This document shows, piece after piece, positions 1 through 5,499 of a stretch of DNA of 5,499 nt. A model generated the notes under the pieces. The model did no database searches and was not told where the DNA came from. It worked only from the letters and a program-made list of their open reading frames with translations. The stretch covers positions 1 to 5,499 of the forward strand of contig CAYOFY010000090.1 of the NCBI GenBank assembly GCA_964403465.1, in the 5' to 3' direction. A program made the position numbers and the translations under genes. Position 1 is the stretch's first letter. Every line of letters begins with the position of its first letter. The DNA comes from JAFGKM01 sp964403465. Its GTDB lineage: Bacteria > Ratteibacteria > UBA8468 > B48-G9 > JAFGKM01.

Positions 1-62
1 TAAGGGGAAACGAACTGGCAATCAGCATATACAAGGAAATTGCTGCACGTTCCGGGAAATAA
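1..62 (+). CDS. C-terminal end of an unidentified protein (partial)
   Basis: The frame starting at base 3 is open from the window edge to a TAA at 60-62 and reads RGNELAISIYKEIAARSGK. This is an amphipathic, helix-like tail typical of the end of a soluble protein. A strong intrinsic terminator begins 15 bases after the stop, which is where the 3' end of a plus-strand gene would be expected. The other two plus frames give less protein-like text. Nineteen residues are too few to name a family, and I assign no function. The tail is in the same frame as the downstream kinase, but the TAA separates them cleanly. Confidence 0.55.
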   Translation, partial: RGNELAISIYKEIAARSGK

Positions 63-77
63 TCTCATAAAAACCAG

Positions 78-119
78 ATGCCGCTTTTCCGCGGACAGCG
101 GAGAGGCGGCATTTCCTTT
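78..119 (+). terminator. Strong intrinsic terminator (possibly bidirectional)
   Basis: Bases 78-92 pair with 98-112 to give a 15-bp stem (13 Watson-Crick pairs plus G-U wobbles at 85/105 and 87/103) closed by the 5-base loop GGACA. The tail that follows is T-rich (TTCCTTTAATTT). On the minus strand the same stem would be followed by a short T run, the complement of AAAAA at 69-73, so it could act both ways. It sits 15 bases after the stop of the upstream gene. The ATG at 78-80 is the first triplet of the stem, which argues against that ATG being the start of the kinase gene. Confidence 0.8.
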
Positions 120-131
120 AATTTCACTCAA

Positions 132-1301
132 ATGGTCCAGATACTCATAAAAGAAGATTCTGCCGAGATGATGCTTGACCTGAAACCGCACATAGCGCTT
201 TTCAACCTGCACGGTAAGATACTCTCCCCGTACAGGGAGACCCTGCTGAAAAACTGGGGTTCGCTGTACAGGAGACATTTCGGGCAGAAAAGCAGACTTG
301 CGGATGCGAAAAGAAGGGTTGTTTTTGAGAAGTGGATTGACCTTTTCCTTGAAGCCCTGAGGATGAAAAACCTGGCGCCTCACTACAATGCAATGGTTGA
401 ATTCGGGAGGGAACTCACAGACATGGGTATTTCCCTTGAAGAGATTATCTTCTCCCTCCATTTTTTTGAAGAGGTCTCCATGCCCTTTCTGATGAAGCAT
501 TATCCGGACAAGAAGAAATTGACCAGGATGGTATTTGCCCTGGACATGCTCTTTCATAACGAACTTGCATGCCTCTCGCTCGCCTATTTCTACAGATACC
601 GCAGCGAGATAGCCCGCCTTGAAAAGATGAAGGACGACCTCACGCACATGATCGTGCACGACTTGAAAAACCCCATGAACGTTGTGTCAATCGCCGCAGA
701 TTCACTTATTGCTGACATCAGGAGTGATGGACAGATCAGGGACACGCAATATCTTGAGATAATTTCCAATGCAAGCAAGAACACATGGCAGATGGTGAAT
801 AACCTTCTCGATATCAACAAGATGGAACAGGGAAAATTTACTGTCCGTAAGACCAGGAACGGCATGGACTCGCTGATAGATGAAATAACAAACGGAGTTA
901 AACCCCGGCTTGAAAAGAAAAGAATAAGGATATCCTTTTTGAAAGGGAACGTGCCGGAATTTCCGTTTGACAGGGACATCATCCGCAGGGTTATAGGCAA
1001 CCTTCTTGACAATGCGCTGAAGTTCTCGCCGGACCGCGGAACCGTGACGATTGCAAGCCGGGTTGAAAACGGCAGGGCCTTTGTCTCGATGCATAATACG
1101 GGTCCCGGGATCAGGAAGGAGGACAGGGAAAGGATATTTGAAAAGTTCGGTCAGGCAGGTCTGGCCGCAAAAGGGAAGATACACGGCACGGGCCTGGGAC
1201 TCACCTTCTGCAGGATGGCCGTGGAGGCAAGCGGCGGGGAAATCTCAGTTGAAAGCGGAAAATCCGGCACCACCTTCTCCTTCTACCTGCCTGTTTCCTG
1301 A
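132..1301 (+). CDS. Soluble sensor histidine kinase with helical RsbRD-like N-terminal domain
   Basis: Two-component histidine kinase that would autophosphorylate on His and pass phosphate to a response regulator not present here. Counting from the ATG at 132 (389 aa), residues about 27-157 form an all-helical region resembling the RsbRD/RsbR-type N-terminal sensor domain (inference from pattern). A short linker helix leads to the HisKA region (about 167-235) with the H-box MIVHDLKNPM and phospho-acceptor His176. The HATPase_c domain (about 280-388) shows the N-box GNLLDNALKF (Asn290, Asn294), the G1 box HNTGPGI, the F-box ERIFEKFG and the G2 box GTGLGL (352-356). No signal peptide, membrane segment or receiver domain is visible, so it should be cytosolic. 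The usual G1 Asp is Asn322, a variant seen in other kinases. The start is uncertain: the in-frame ATG at 78 lies inside a terminator stem, the ATG at 132 lacks a good Shine-Dalgarno, and ATGs at 168 and 171 are alternatives. It converges on hemW with 41 bases between the stops. Confidence 0.9.
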   Translation: MVQILIKEDSAEMMLDLKPHIALFNLHGKILSPYRETLLKNWGSLYRRHFGQKSRLADAKRRVVFEKWIDLFLEALRMKNLAPHYNAMVEFGRELTDMGISLEEIIFSLHFFEEVSMPFLMKHYPDKKKLTRMVFALDMLFHNELACLSLAYFYRYRSEIARLEKMKDDLTHMIVHDLKNPMNVVSIAADSLIADIRSDGQIRDTQYLEIISNASKNTWQMVNNLLDINKMEQGKFTVRKTRNGMDSLIDEITNGVKPRLEKKRIRISFLKGNVPEFPFDRDIIRRVIGNLLDNALKFSPDRGTVTIASRVENGRAFVSMHNTGPGIRKEDRERIFEKFGQAGLAAKGKIHGTGLGLTFCRMAVEASGGEISVESGKSGTTFSFYLPVS

Positions 1302-1342
1302 TATCCCGCTCCATTTCGTCTATTTCCCGGGGAAGACCGTCC

Positions 1343-2213
1343 CTATACAAAATGGCTGAAGACACGGTTGCCGAGGAGGACTCCCTGCCCTGTCAGCCGG
1401 TACCTGCCCGAATGCTCTTCAATAAGCCCTTCACCGAGCAGTTCTTCAACATCCTTCTCAAACCCCTCAAACAATCCTGCCTTCACGCCCTCATCCATCC
1501 GCAGTCCGAGGAAGATGGTCTCCTGCCTGCCGAAAAACGGGTCCGCCTTCCTGCGTTCAACAATGGATTTTTCGGGAGAATCAAGGTAATCATTGAGGGA
1601 GGATGTATTTGCCCACCTTTCGCCGGCTATATGGGAATGCGCGGCAACGCCAAGCCCGAGATAGTCAGCGTTCTTCCAGTAGGCGATATTGTGGAGAGAT
1701 TCCCTGCCGGGAAGCGCAAAGTTTGAGATCTCGTAGCGNNNNNNNNNNNNNNNNNNNNNNNNNNNNNNNNNNNNNNNNNNNNNNNNNNNNNNNNNNNNNN
1801 NNNNNNNNNNNNNNNNNNNNNNNNNNNNNNNNNNNNNNGTCATTGAAACTCTGCACGCCCAGGGAAATACGGCTGATGCCCGCATCTCTGAACACCTGCA
1901 GTTTGCCTGTATCCGCTGCTCCCGGGTTTGCCTCCATCGTAATCTCCCGGTCACCAGGGAAATCAGAACATATCTTTCTTATCCCGGAGAAGATCTTCTC
2001 AACGTGCCGGGGAGAAATTAATACCGGGGTTCCTCCGCCGAGATAGACGGTGGAAATCCCTTCCCGCAGGTATATTGCCCGCTCCTCAAGTTCCCTGCAA
2101 AGCACGTCAACGTAACTGTCAATCATCTCTCCCCCGGCACCCGCGAAGGACACAAAGTCGCAGTACGCGCACTTCCTGACGCAGAACGGTATGTGAATGT
2201 ATAAAGCCGTCAT
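1343..2213 (-). CDS. hemW: HemW, radical-SAM-family heme chaperone (interrupted by assembly gap)
   Basis: HemW family protein, long annotated as oxygen-independent coproporphyrinogen III oxidase (HemN-like) but known as a heme-binding chaperone that delivers heme to membrane respiratory proteins. The N-terminal part (2213 to 1839, 125 codons) shows the Fe-S/SAM motif CVRKCAYCDF (Cys11, Cys15, Cys18), the SAM-binding GGGTP (59-63), and the strands TMEANPG and ISLGVQSFND. Position 20 is Phe, where true HemN has a fourth Cys. The C-terminal part (1738 to 1343, 131 codons, TAG stop) begins RYEISNFALPG and carries HNIAYW (1693-1676), matching the HNxxYW heme-binding motif, then a winged-helix-like tail ending RLTGQGVLLGNRVFSHFV. 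Between them lie 100 Ns, so about 110-125 family-typical residues are missing. Both flanks are in clean codon register, and only the placeholder length breaks the frame, so this is not evidence of a pseudogene. The ATG overlaps the lepA stop (ATGA) and has a GAGG site 8 bases upstream. Confidence 0.93.
1739..1838. other. Assembly gap (100 N placeholder) inside hemW
   Basis: There are exactly 100 consecutive Ns, the conventional filler for a scaffold gap of unknown size. The coding flanks end on codon boundaries on both sides (1839-1841 and 1736-1738), so an intact gene needs a gap length divisible by three, which 100 is not. From the usual HemW length (about 375-385 aa) against the 256 residues visible, the true missing sequence is probably some 330-375 bases. 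Confidence 0.97.
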
Positions 2214-2225
2214 TTGTTTATCCTC
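2210..2225 (-). promoter_or_regulatory. lepA-hemW ATGA stop/start overlap with internal RBS
   Basis: On the minus strand the lepA ending ATA AAC AAA TGA shares four bases with the hemW start, giving ATGA at 2213-2210. A GAGG Shine-Dalgarno (2225-2222) lies within the lepA 3' end, 8 bases before the hemW ATG. This arrangement fixes the hemW start and suggests translational coupling (inference), in which ribosomes ending lepA re-initiate on hemW. Confidence 0.8.
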
Positions 2226-3991
2226 AGCACCGAAAGAAAAACATCCTGCGGTATATCAACGCTTCCTATCCGTTTCATCCTCTTTTTCCCCTCTTTCTGG
2301 CGCTCCAGAAGTTTCCTTTTCCTTGTTATGTCACCGCCGTAGCATTTCTGGAGCACGTCCTTACGGACAGGCGGGATGGTCTCGCGTGCTATGACCTTGC
2401 CGCCTATTGCCGCCTGTACGGGGATTTCAAACTGGTGGCGCGGGATGAGTGTCCTGAGTTTCGCCGCGAGTTCCCTTCCCACGTACTGCGCATTCCTGCG
2501 AGATACGATGCAACTGAGGGCATCAACCGGCGCGTAGTTCAGAAGTATATCCATCCTGACAACATCCGAAACGCGGTAACCCGTGATTTCATAATCCATT
2601 GACGCATAGCCCCGGGTCACCGCCTTGAGCCGGTCGTGGAAATCAACTATGATCCTGGAAAGCGGGAGTTCAAAGATCATCATAATCCTTTCCGGGTCAA
2701 GGTACTCGGTGGATATGAATTCCCCTTCCTTCTCTTTCACCAGTTCCATCACCGCACCCATGTATACCGAGGGCGAGAGAACCGTCAGGGAGCAGTACGG
2801 CTCTTCAATCGCTGCTATGTCGGCAGCACCCGGCAGGAGGGCAGGATTGTCAATCATCCGGGACGTTCCGTCTTTCAGTACCACCCTGTACACAACGCTC
2901 GGAGCCGTGGCTACGATGTCCAGCGCAAACTCCCTTTCAAGACGTTCCTGCACGATCTCCAGGTGGAGCAGCCCGAGGAACCCGCATCGGAATCCGAAAC
3001 CCAGCGCCGAGGAGGTCTCCGGTTCATAATAGAGCGCCGCATCGTTCAACTGAAGTTTGGCTATGGCATCCTTCAGCAGTTCGTAATCGTCCCCGGAGAC
3101 AGGATAGAATCCGCAGAACACCATCGGCTTCATCTGTTTATAGCCGGGAAGCGGTTTGGGCGCAGGGTTAACCCAGCCGGTAACGGTATCTCCCACCCTG
3201 CAGTCCCTTACCTCCCTTATTCCCGCAATCATGTATCCGACCTCGCCGGGCAAAATCTTCTGCGCAGGTACCGGGCCCATCCTGAGATACCCCACCTCCT
3301 GGACCTCAAACTTCTTTTCGGTGCTCATAACCTTGACGGTCTTGCCTGTGGCAAGCTCGCCGTTGAATACGCGTATCCTGGCAACAACCCCCCGGTAGGA
3401 ATCGTAATGGGAATCAAAGATGAGCGCCTGCAGGTGGTCGGTATCGGTTACATGAGGCGGAGGCACGCGCTCAATAATCGCCCGGACAATCTCCTTAACT
3501 CCCTCGCCCGTCTTTGCGGATGAGAGGAGCACATCCTCCGGCCGTATCCCGAACGCATTCTTCAATTCCTCCCTGACGCGTCCCGGGTCAGCGGAAGCCA
3601 GGTCTATCTTGTTGATGACAGGGATAATGACAAGATTTCCGTCTATTGCCAGGTGCGCGTTTGCGAGAGTCTGGGCCTCTATGCCCTGCGTTGCGTCAAC
3701 GAGAAGAACCGCTCCCTCGCAGGCAGCGAGCGAACGTGAAACCTCGTAGGAGAAGTCCACGTGCCCAGGGGTATCTATGAGGTTCAGGATGTAACCTTCG
3801 TACTCCATCCTGACAGCCTGCGCCTTGATGGTAATGCCCCTCTCCCGTTCAAGATCCATCGTGTCAAGAACCTGGTCGCGCATCTTCCGTTCTTCAATTG
3901 TGCCCGTGAGCGAAAGCAGCCGGTCAGCGAGCGTGGACTTGCCATGGTCTATGTGCGCGATGATTGAAAAATTCCTTATCCGGGTAATCAT
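2210..3991 (-). CDS. lepA: LepA / elongation factor 4, ribosomal GTPase
   Basis: EF4/LepA is a translational GTPase that acts on the ribosome, implicated in back-translocation and in efficient initiation or 30S biogenesis. At 593 aa it matches the family length (about 595-605) and appears complete. G motifs in order are: G1 AHIDHGKST (12-20), G2 RGIT (51-54), G3 DTPGH (73-77, with the catalytic His77), G4 NKID (127-130) and G5 SAK (158-160). EF-G-like domains II, III and V follow, then the LepA-specific C-terminal domain with the basic stretch CYGGDITRKRKLLERQKEG (from about residue 550) and the ending IPQDVFLSVLRINK. The start fits the family pattern, with the conserved RNFSIIAHIDHGKST a few residues in. 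No Shine-Dalgarno lies upstream; instead a TATAAT box sits 8 bases before the ATG. The TGA stop overlaps the hemW ATG, so the two genes form one operon. Confidence 0.98.
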   Translation of the reverse strand: MITRIRNFSIIAHIDHGKSTLADRLLSLTGTIEERKMRDQVLDTMDLERERGITIKAQAVRMEYEGYILNLIDTPGHVDFSYEVSRSLAACEGAVLLVDATQGIEAQTLANAHLAIDGNLVIIPVINKIDLASADPGRVREELKNAFGIRPEDVLLSSAKTGEGVKEIVRAIIERVPPPHVTDTDHLQALIFDSHYDSYRGVVARIRVFNGELATGKTVKVMSTEKKFEVQEVGYLRMGPVPAQKILPGEVGYMIAGIREVRDCRVGDTVTGWVNPAPKPLPGYKQMKPMVFCGFYPVSGDDYELLKDAIAKLQLNDAALYYEPETSSALGFGFRCGFLGLLHLEIVQERLEREFALDIVATAPSVVYRVVLKDGTSRMIDNPALLPGAADIAAIEEPYCSLTVLSPSVYMGAVMELVKEKEGEFISTEYLDPERIMMIFELPLSRIIVDFHDRLKAVTRGYASMDYEITGYRVSDVVRMDILLNYAPVDALSCIVSRRNAQYVGRELAAKLRTLIPRHQFEIPVQAAIGGKVIARETIPPVRKDVLQKCYGGDITRKRKLLERQKEGKKRMKRIGSVDIPQDVFLSVLRINK

Positions 3992-3999
3992 GAGGTATT

Positions 4000-4005
4000 A
4001 TTATA
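4000..4005 (-). promoter_or_regulatory. Consensus -10 box immediately upstream of lepA
   Basis: The minus strand reads TATAAT with only 8 bases (AATACCTC) between it and the lepA ATG. If this box is used, transcription would start at or within about two bases of the ATG, giving a leaderless mRNA. That would fit the absence of a purine-rich ribosome binding site. No good -35 box is found at 16-18 bases (GAGGAA at 17). A TTGACC at 4022-4017 is only 11 bases away, too close for a normal sigma-70 pair. The box is seen in the sequence; its use is inference. Confidence 0.45.
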
Positions 4006-4111
4006 CTACAAAACCGGGTCAATTCCTCGGGGAAAGATAACAGACTGCCTTCCGCTGTTCCGTCAGGTCCCCCAGGGATTCAAAACTCATGCATGGGATT
4101 GATGCTGTTTG

Positions 4112-4120
4112 TGATATAAT
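4112..4120 (+). promoter_or_regulatory. Extended -10 promoter for the small membrane protein and aldolase
   Basis: TGATATAAT matches the extended -10 pattern (TGn followed by the perfect hexamer TATAAT, 4115-4120). No recognisable -35 lies 16-18 bases upstream, as is common for extended -10 promoters. Transcription would start near 4126-4127 and leave a leader of about 50 bases before the small gene at 4177. An 8-bp palindrome, CATGCATG (4088-4095), overlaps the -35 position, but its role is unknown. Confidence 0.55.
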
Positions 4121-4166
4121 ATGCTCTGCATTTATCGTTGCATCCAGAGTAACTCTCTTCAGAAAC

Positions 4167-4171
4167 GAGGA
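4167..4171 (+). promoter_or_regulatory. Shine-Dalgarno site of the small membrane protein gene
   Basis: GAGGA lies 5 bases before the ATG at 4177. It decides the start of this short gene. It also sets the gene apart from the overlapping longer frame opening at 4089, which has no such site and begins upstream of the predicted transcription start. Confidence 0.65.
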
Positions 4172-4176
4172 AAGTT

Positions 4177-4365
4177 ATGGGAAAAAAGAAAAGTTTTTAC
4201 GGCAGGAAACTGCCTGTCTTCACAAGGGGGAAGGTCATACGGCTCGTGCTCTGCGCCGTGTTCGTGGCTGCGGCAATCATACTCAACAGGTACGTGCCTG
4301 CAGTGAGGACATTCGGCTGGGGATTTGTTTTCGGCCTGCTGTGCATGGCCGCCCTGACCGGCTGA
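4177..4365 (+). CDS. Small two-helix membrane protein, function unknown
   Basis: This is a 62-residue protein I do not recognise. A strongly basic N-terminus (MGKKKSFYGRKLPVFTRGK) is followed by a hydrophobic segment at about residues 20-38 (VIRLVLCAVFVAAAIILNR). A short linker, YVPAVRT, leads to a second hydrophobic stretch at about 46-62 that runs to the C-terminus. By the positive-inside rule the N-terminus should be cytoplasmic, making a helical hairpin with both ends inside (inference). It has a well-placed GAGGA site and follows an extended -10 promoter, and its stop lies 60 bases before the aldolase gene on the same strand, so the two are probably co-transcribed. It might anchor or regulate something at the membrane, but nothing in the sequence says what. 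Its short length leaves some doubt that it is real, though hydrophobicity pattern, ribosome site and promoter all agree. Confidence 0.7.
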   Translation: MGKKKSFYGRKLPVFTRGKVIRLVLCAVFVAAAIILNRYVPAVRTFGWGFVFGLLCMAALTG

Positions 4366-4414
4366 CAGGCAAAGAAAGCCCGGCAGGGATAACTGCACCG
4401 TTCAGCAGGCATAA

Positions 4415-4420
4415 AAGGAG
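4415..4420 (+). promoter_or_regulatory. Shine-Dalgarno site of the aldolase gene
   Basis: AAGGAG lies 5 bases before the ATG at 4426, an excellent match and spacing. It supports that start over later in-frame Met codons. Confidence 0.75.
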
Positions 4421-4425
4421 CTAGC

Positions 4426-5430
4426 ATGGAGGAGAAGAAAAAAGAGACCGGAGTTATAGCGACAAAAGGAGAATGGGTCACCTACAGGCCTGACATCAAG
4501 GTTCTTGACTGCACGATAAGGGACGGCGGCCTCATGAACAACCACCAGTATGAGGACGCCATTGTAAAGAAGGTCTACCAGACGTGCGTGGAAGCAGGGG
4601 TGGATTACGTGGAGATGGGCTACAAGGCCTCAAAGAAAATCTATTCGCCGACGCAGTTCGGCCCCTGGAAGTTCTGCGACGAGGATTCCATCCGCAGAAT
4701 CGTGGAGGAGAACAGGAGCGCTCTCAAGATTTCCGTCATGGCCGACGCCGAGAGGACAGACTACCATACGGACATACTGCCGAAAGAGAAAAGCGTCATT
4801 GACATGGTCAGGATAGCCACCTACATACACCAGATCCCGGAAGCGATTGACATGATAAAGGACGCTCACGACAAGGGATACGAAACGACGGTCAACCTCA
4901 TGGCCATATCCACGGTTCAGGACAGGGAACTTGACGATGCTCTCGCGGTGCTGGCTGCAAGCGACGTGAACGTCATCTATATCGTTGACAGTTTCGGCGC
5001 GCTCTACGGAGAGCAGATTCGCGATTTAACACTCAGGTACCTGAAATATGCAAAGGCGGCGGGTAAGGAAGTCGGTATCCACACCCACAATAACCAGCAG
5101 CTGGCTTACGCCAATACCATAGAGGCGCTCATCGTGGGGGCAAGCCGGCTTGACGCCAGCATAGCGGGACTGGGCAGAGGAGCGGGAAACTGCCAGATTG
5201 AACTTCTGCTCGGATTCCTCCACAATCCGAAATTCAACCTGCGGCCCGTAATCCAGTGCATACAGGAATACATTGAGCCATTACGGGAGAAACTCAGGTG
5301 GGGTTTTGACATACCCTATATGCTGACGGGGCGGCTGAACCAGCATCCGAGAGACGCTATGAAGTTCATGGAAGGCGAAGAGCGCAGGAACCTGATAAAG
5401 TTTTACGACACCATCATGGAGGAAGAATAA
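4426..5430 (+). CDS. HMGL-like (DRE-TIM superfamily) aldolase, stand-alone
   Basis: A 334-aa protein of the HMG-CoA lyase / 4-hydroxy-2-oxovalerate aldolase / isopropylmalate synthase superfamily, which catalyses metal-dependent C-C bond cleavage or formation in a TIM barrel. Visible motifs are VLDCTIRDGG (26-35), with Arg32 and the probable metal ligand Asp33; YVEMG (61-65); GIHTHNNQQLAYANT (217-231), with the HxH metal ligands His219 and His221; and GLGRGAGNCQIE (248-259), with Asn255. The end carries TGRLNQHPRDAM. It lacks the C-terminal LeuA regulatory domain and is too short for a full isopropylmalate synthase. It resembles DmpG-type aldolases, but the residue matching the catalytic His just after LRDG in DmpG is Leu36, and no acetaldehyde dehydrogenase partner is adjacent. 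It best fits the 'aldolase catalytic domain-containing' group with LDCTLRDGG signatures, whose substrates are mostly unknown. No membrane segment or signal peptide is present, so it should be cytosolic. No terminator is visible in the 69 bases that follow. Confidence 0.88.
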   Translation: MEEKKKETGVIATKGEWVTYRPDIKVLDCTIRDGGLMNNHQYEDAIVKKVYQTCVEAGVDYVEMGYKASKKIYSPTQFGPWKFCDEDSIRRIVEENRSALKISVMADAERTDYHTDILPKEKSVIDMVRIATYIHQIPEAIDMIKDAHDKGYETTVNLMAISTVQDRELDDALAVLAASDVNVIYIVDSFGALYGEQIRDLTLRYLKYAKAAGKEVGIHTHNNQQLAYANTIEALIVGASRLDASIAGLGRGAGNCQIELLLGFLHNPKFNLRPVIQCIQEYIEPLREKLRWGFDIPYMLTGRLNQHPRDAMKFMEGEERRNLIKFYDTIMEEE

Positions 5431-5499
5431 CTTATTCCTTTCATCGGATAGAACTTCCTCCTTCAGGGTTATTGTACTGCTTCTTACACTCTATTTCAC

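Noticed and set aside
590..1184. Minus-strand open frames inside the histidine kinase
   Set aside because: They are antisense shadows of the strongly supported HisKA and ATPase coding region, without ribosome sites or recognisable domains.
1302..1342. Possible terminator between the convergent kinase and hemW
   Set aside because: The only symmetry is TTCCCGGGGAA, a short near-palindrome without room for a loop and with no T run on either strand.
2636..3523. Long open frame of 295 codons on the plus strand opposite lepA
   Set aside because: It lies wholly antisense to an unmistakable lepA, has no domain-like sequence or ribosome site, and is the kind of frame that G+C-biased codon use creates by chance.
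4006..4022. TTGACC as a -35 box for lepA
   Set aside because: It is only 11 bases from the TATAAT, and at 16-17 bases it would pair with poor hexamers and start transcription inside the coding region.
4041..4090. Possible tRNA-like or T-arm-like sequence (GGGATTCAAAACTC) in the divergent intergenic region
   Set aside because: No acceptor or anticodon stem can be formed around it, and the T-loop consensus is not met.
4352..4388. Imperfect hairpin (CCCTG-a-CCGG / CCGG-CAGGG) between the small gene and the aldolase
   Set aside because: The stem is only 9 bp with a bulge and an 18-base loop, and no T run follows, so it is not a convincing terminator. It may be chance.
4089..4424. 111-codon plus-strand frame overlapping the small membrane protein
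   Set aside because: It starts upstream of the predicted transcription start, lacks a Shine-Dalgarno, and its residues look random. The GAGGA-led 62-codon frame inside it, with two hydrophobic segments, is a better gene.
5403..5463. Minus-strand AGGAGG followed by an ATG at 5444
   Set aside because: The spacing is 12 bases, too long, and the frame ends after 13 codons inside the aldolase 3' end.

Overview
The window is bacterial chromosomal DNA of moderate G+C content (roughly half, judged by eye). It comes from a draft scaffold, because it holds a run of exactly 100 Ns. The genes are a soluble histidine kinase with a helical RsbRD-like N-terminus, a lepA-hemW pair, and a stand-alone HMGL-like aldolase. 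This mix would suit an environmental Gram-negative lineage such as Nitrospirota or Desulfobacterota. That placement is inference only; no taxonomic marker here settles it.

Layout. (i) Positions 1-62 carry the last codons of an unidentified plus-strand gene, closed by a strong intrinsic terminator at 78-119. (ii) Positions 132-1301 (+) encode a cytosolic sensor histidine kinase. (iii) After 41 non-coding bases comes a convergent minus-strand operon: lepA (3991 to 2210, ribosomal GTPase EF4) followed by hemW (2213 to 1343, radical-SAM-family heme chaperone). The two overlap by the four bases ATGA. hemW is interrupted by the 100-N assembly gap at 1739-1838. (iv) A 185-base divergent intergenic region (3992-4176) holds a consensus -10 box facing each way. 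(v) Rightward from it run a 62-residue two-helix membrane protein (4177-4365) and a 334-residue DRE-TIM/HMGL-like aldolase (4426-5430), both with clear Shine-Dalgarno sites. The last 69 bases (5431-5499) hold no gene or terminator that I can support.

How the genes relate. lepA and hemW are a known housekeeping pairing and look translationally coupled. The small membrane protein and the aldolase probably share one transcript from the extended -10 promoter near 4112-4120, but their joint function is unknown. The histidine kinase has no response regulator in the window, so its output is unknown.

The points most worth a second look are: the terminator hairpin that swallows the first possible ATG of the kinase; the possibly leaderless lepA transcript; the impossible length of the gap in hemW; and the small membrane protein paired with a lone aldolase. 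I saw no mobile element, CRISPR array, tRNA or rRNA, and nothing that clearly amounts to a new defence or signalling system.
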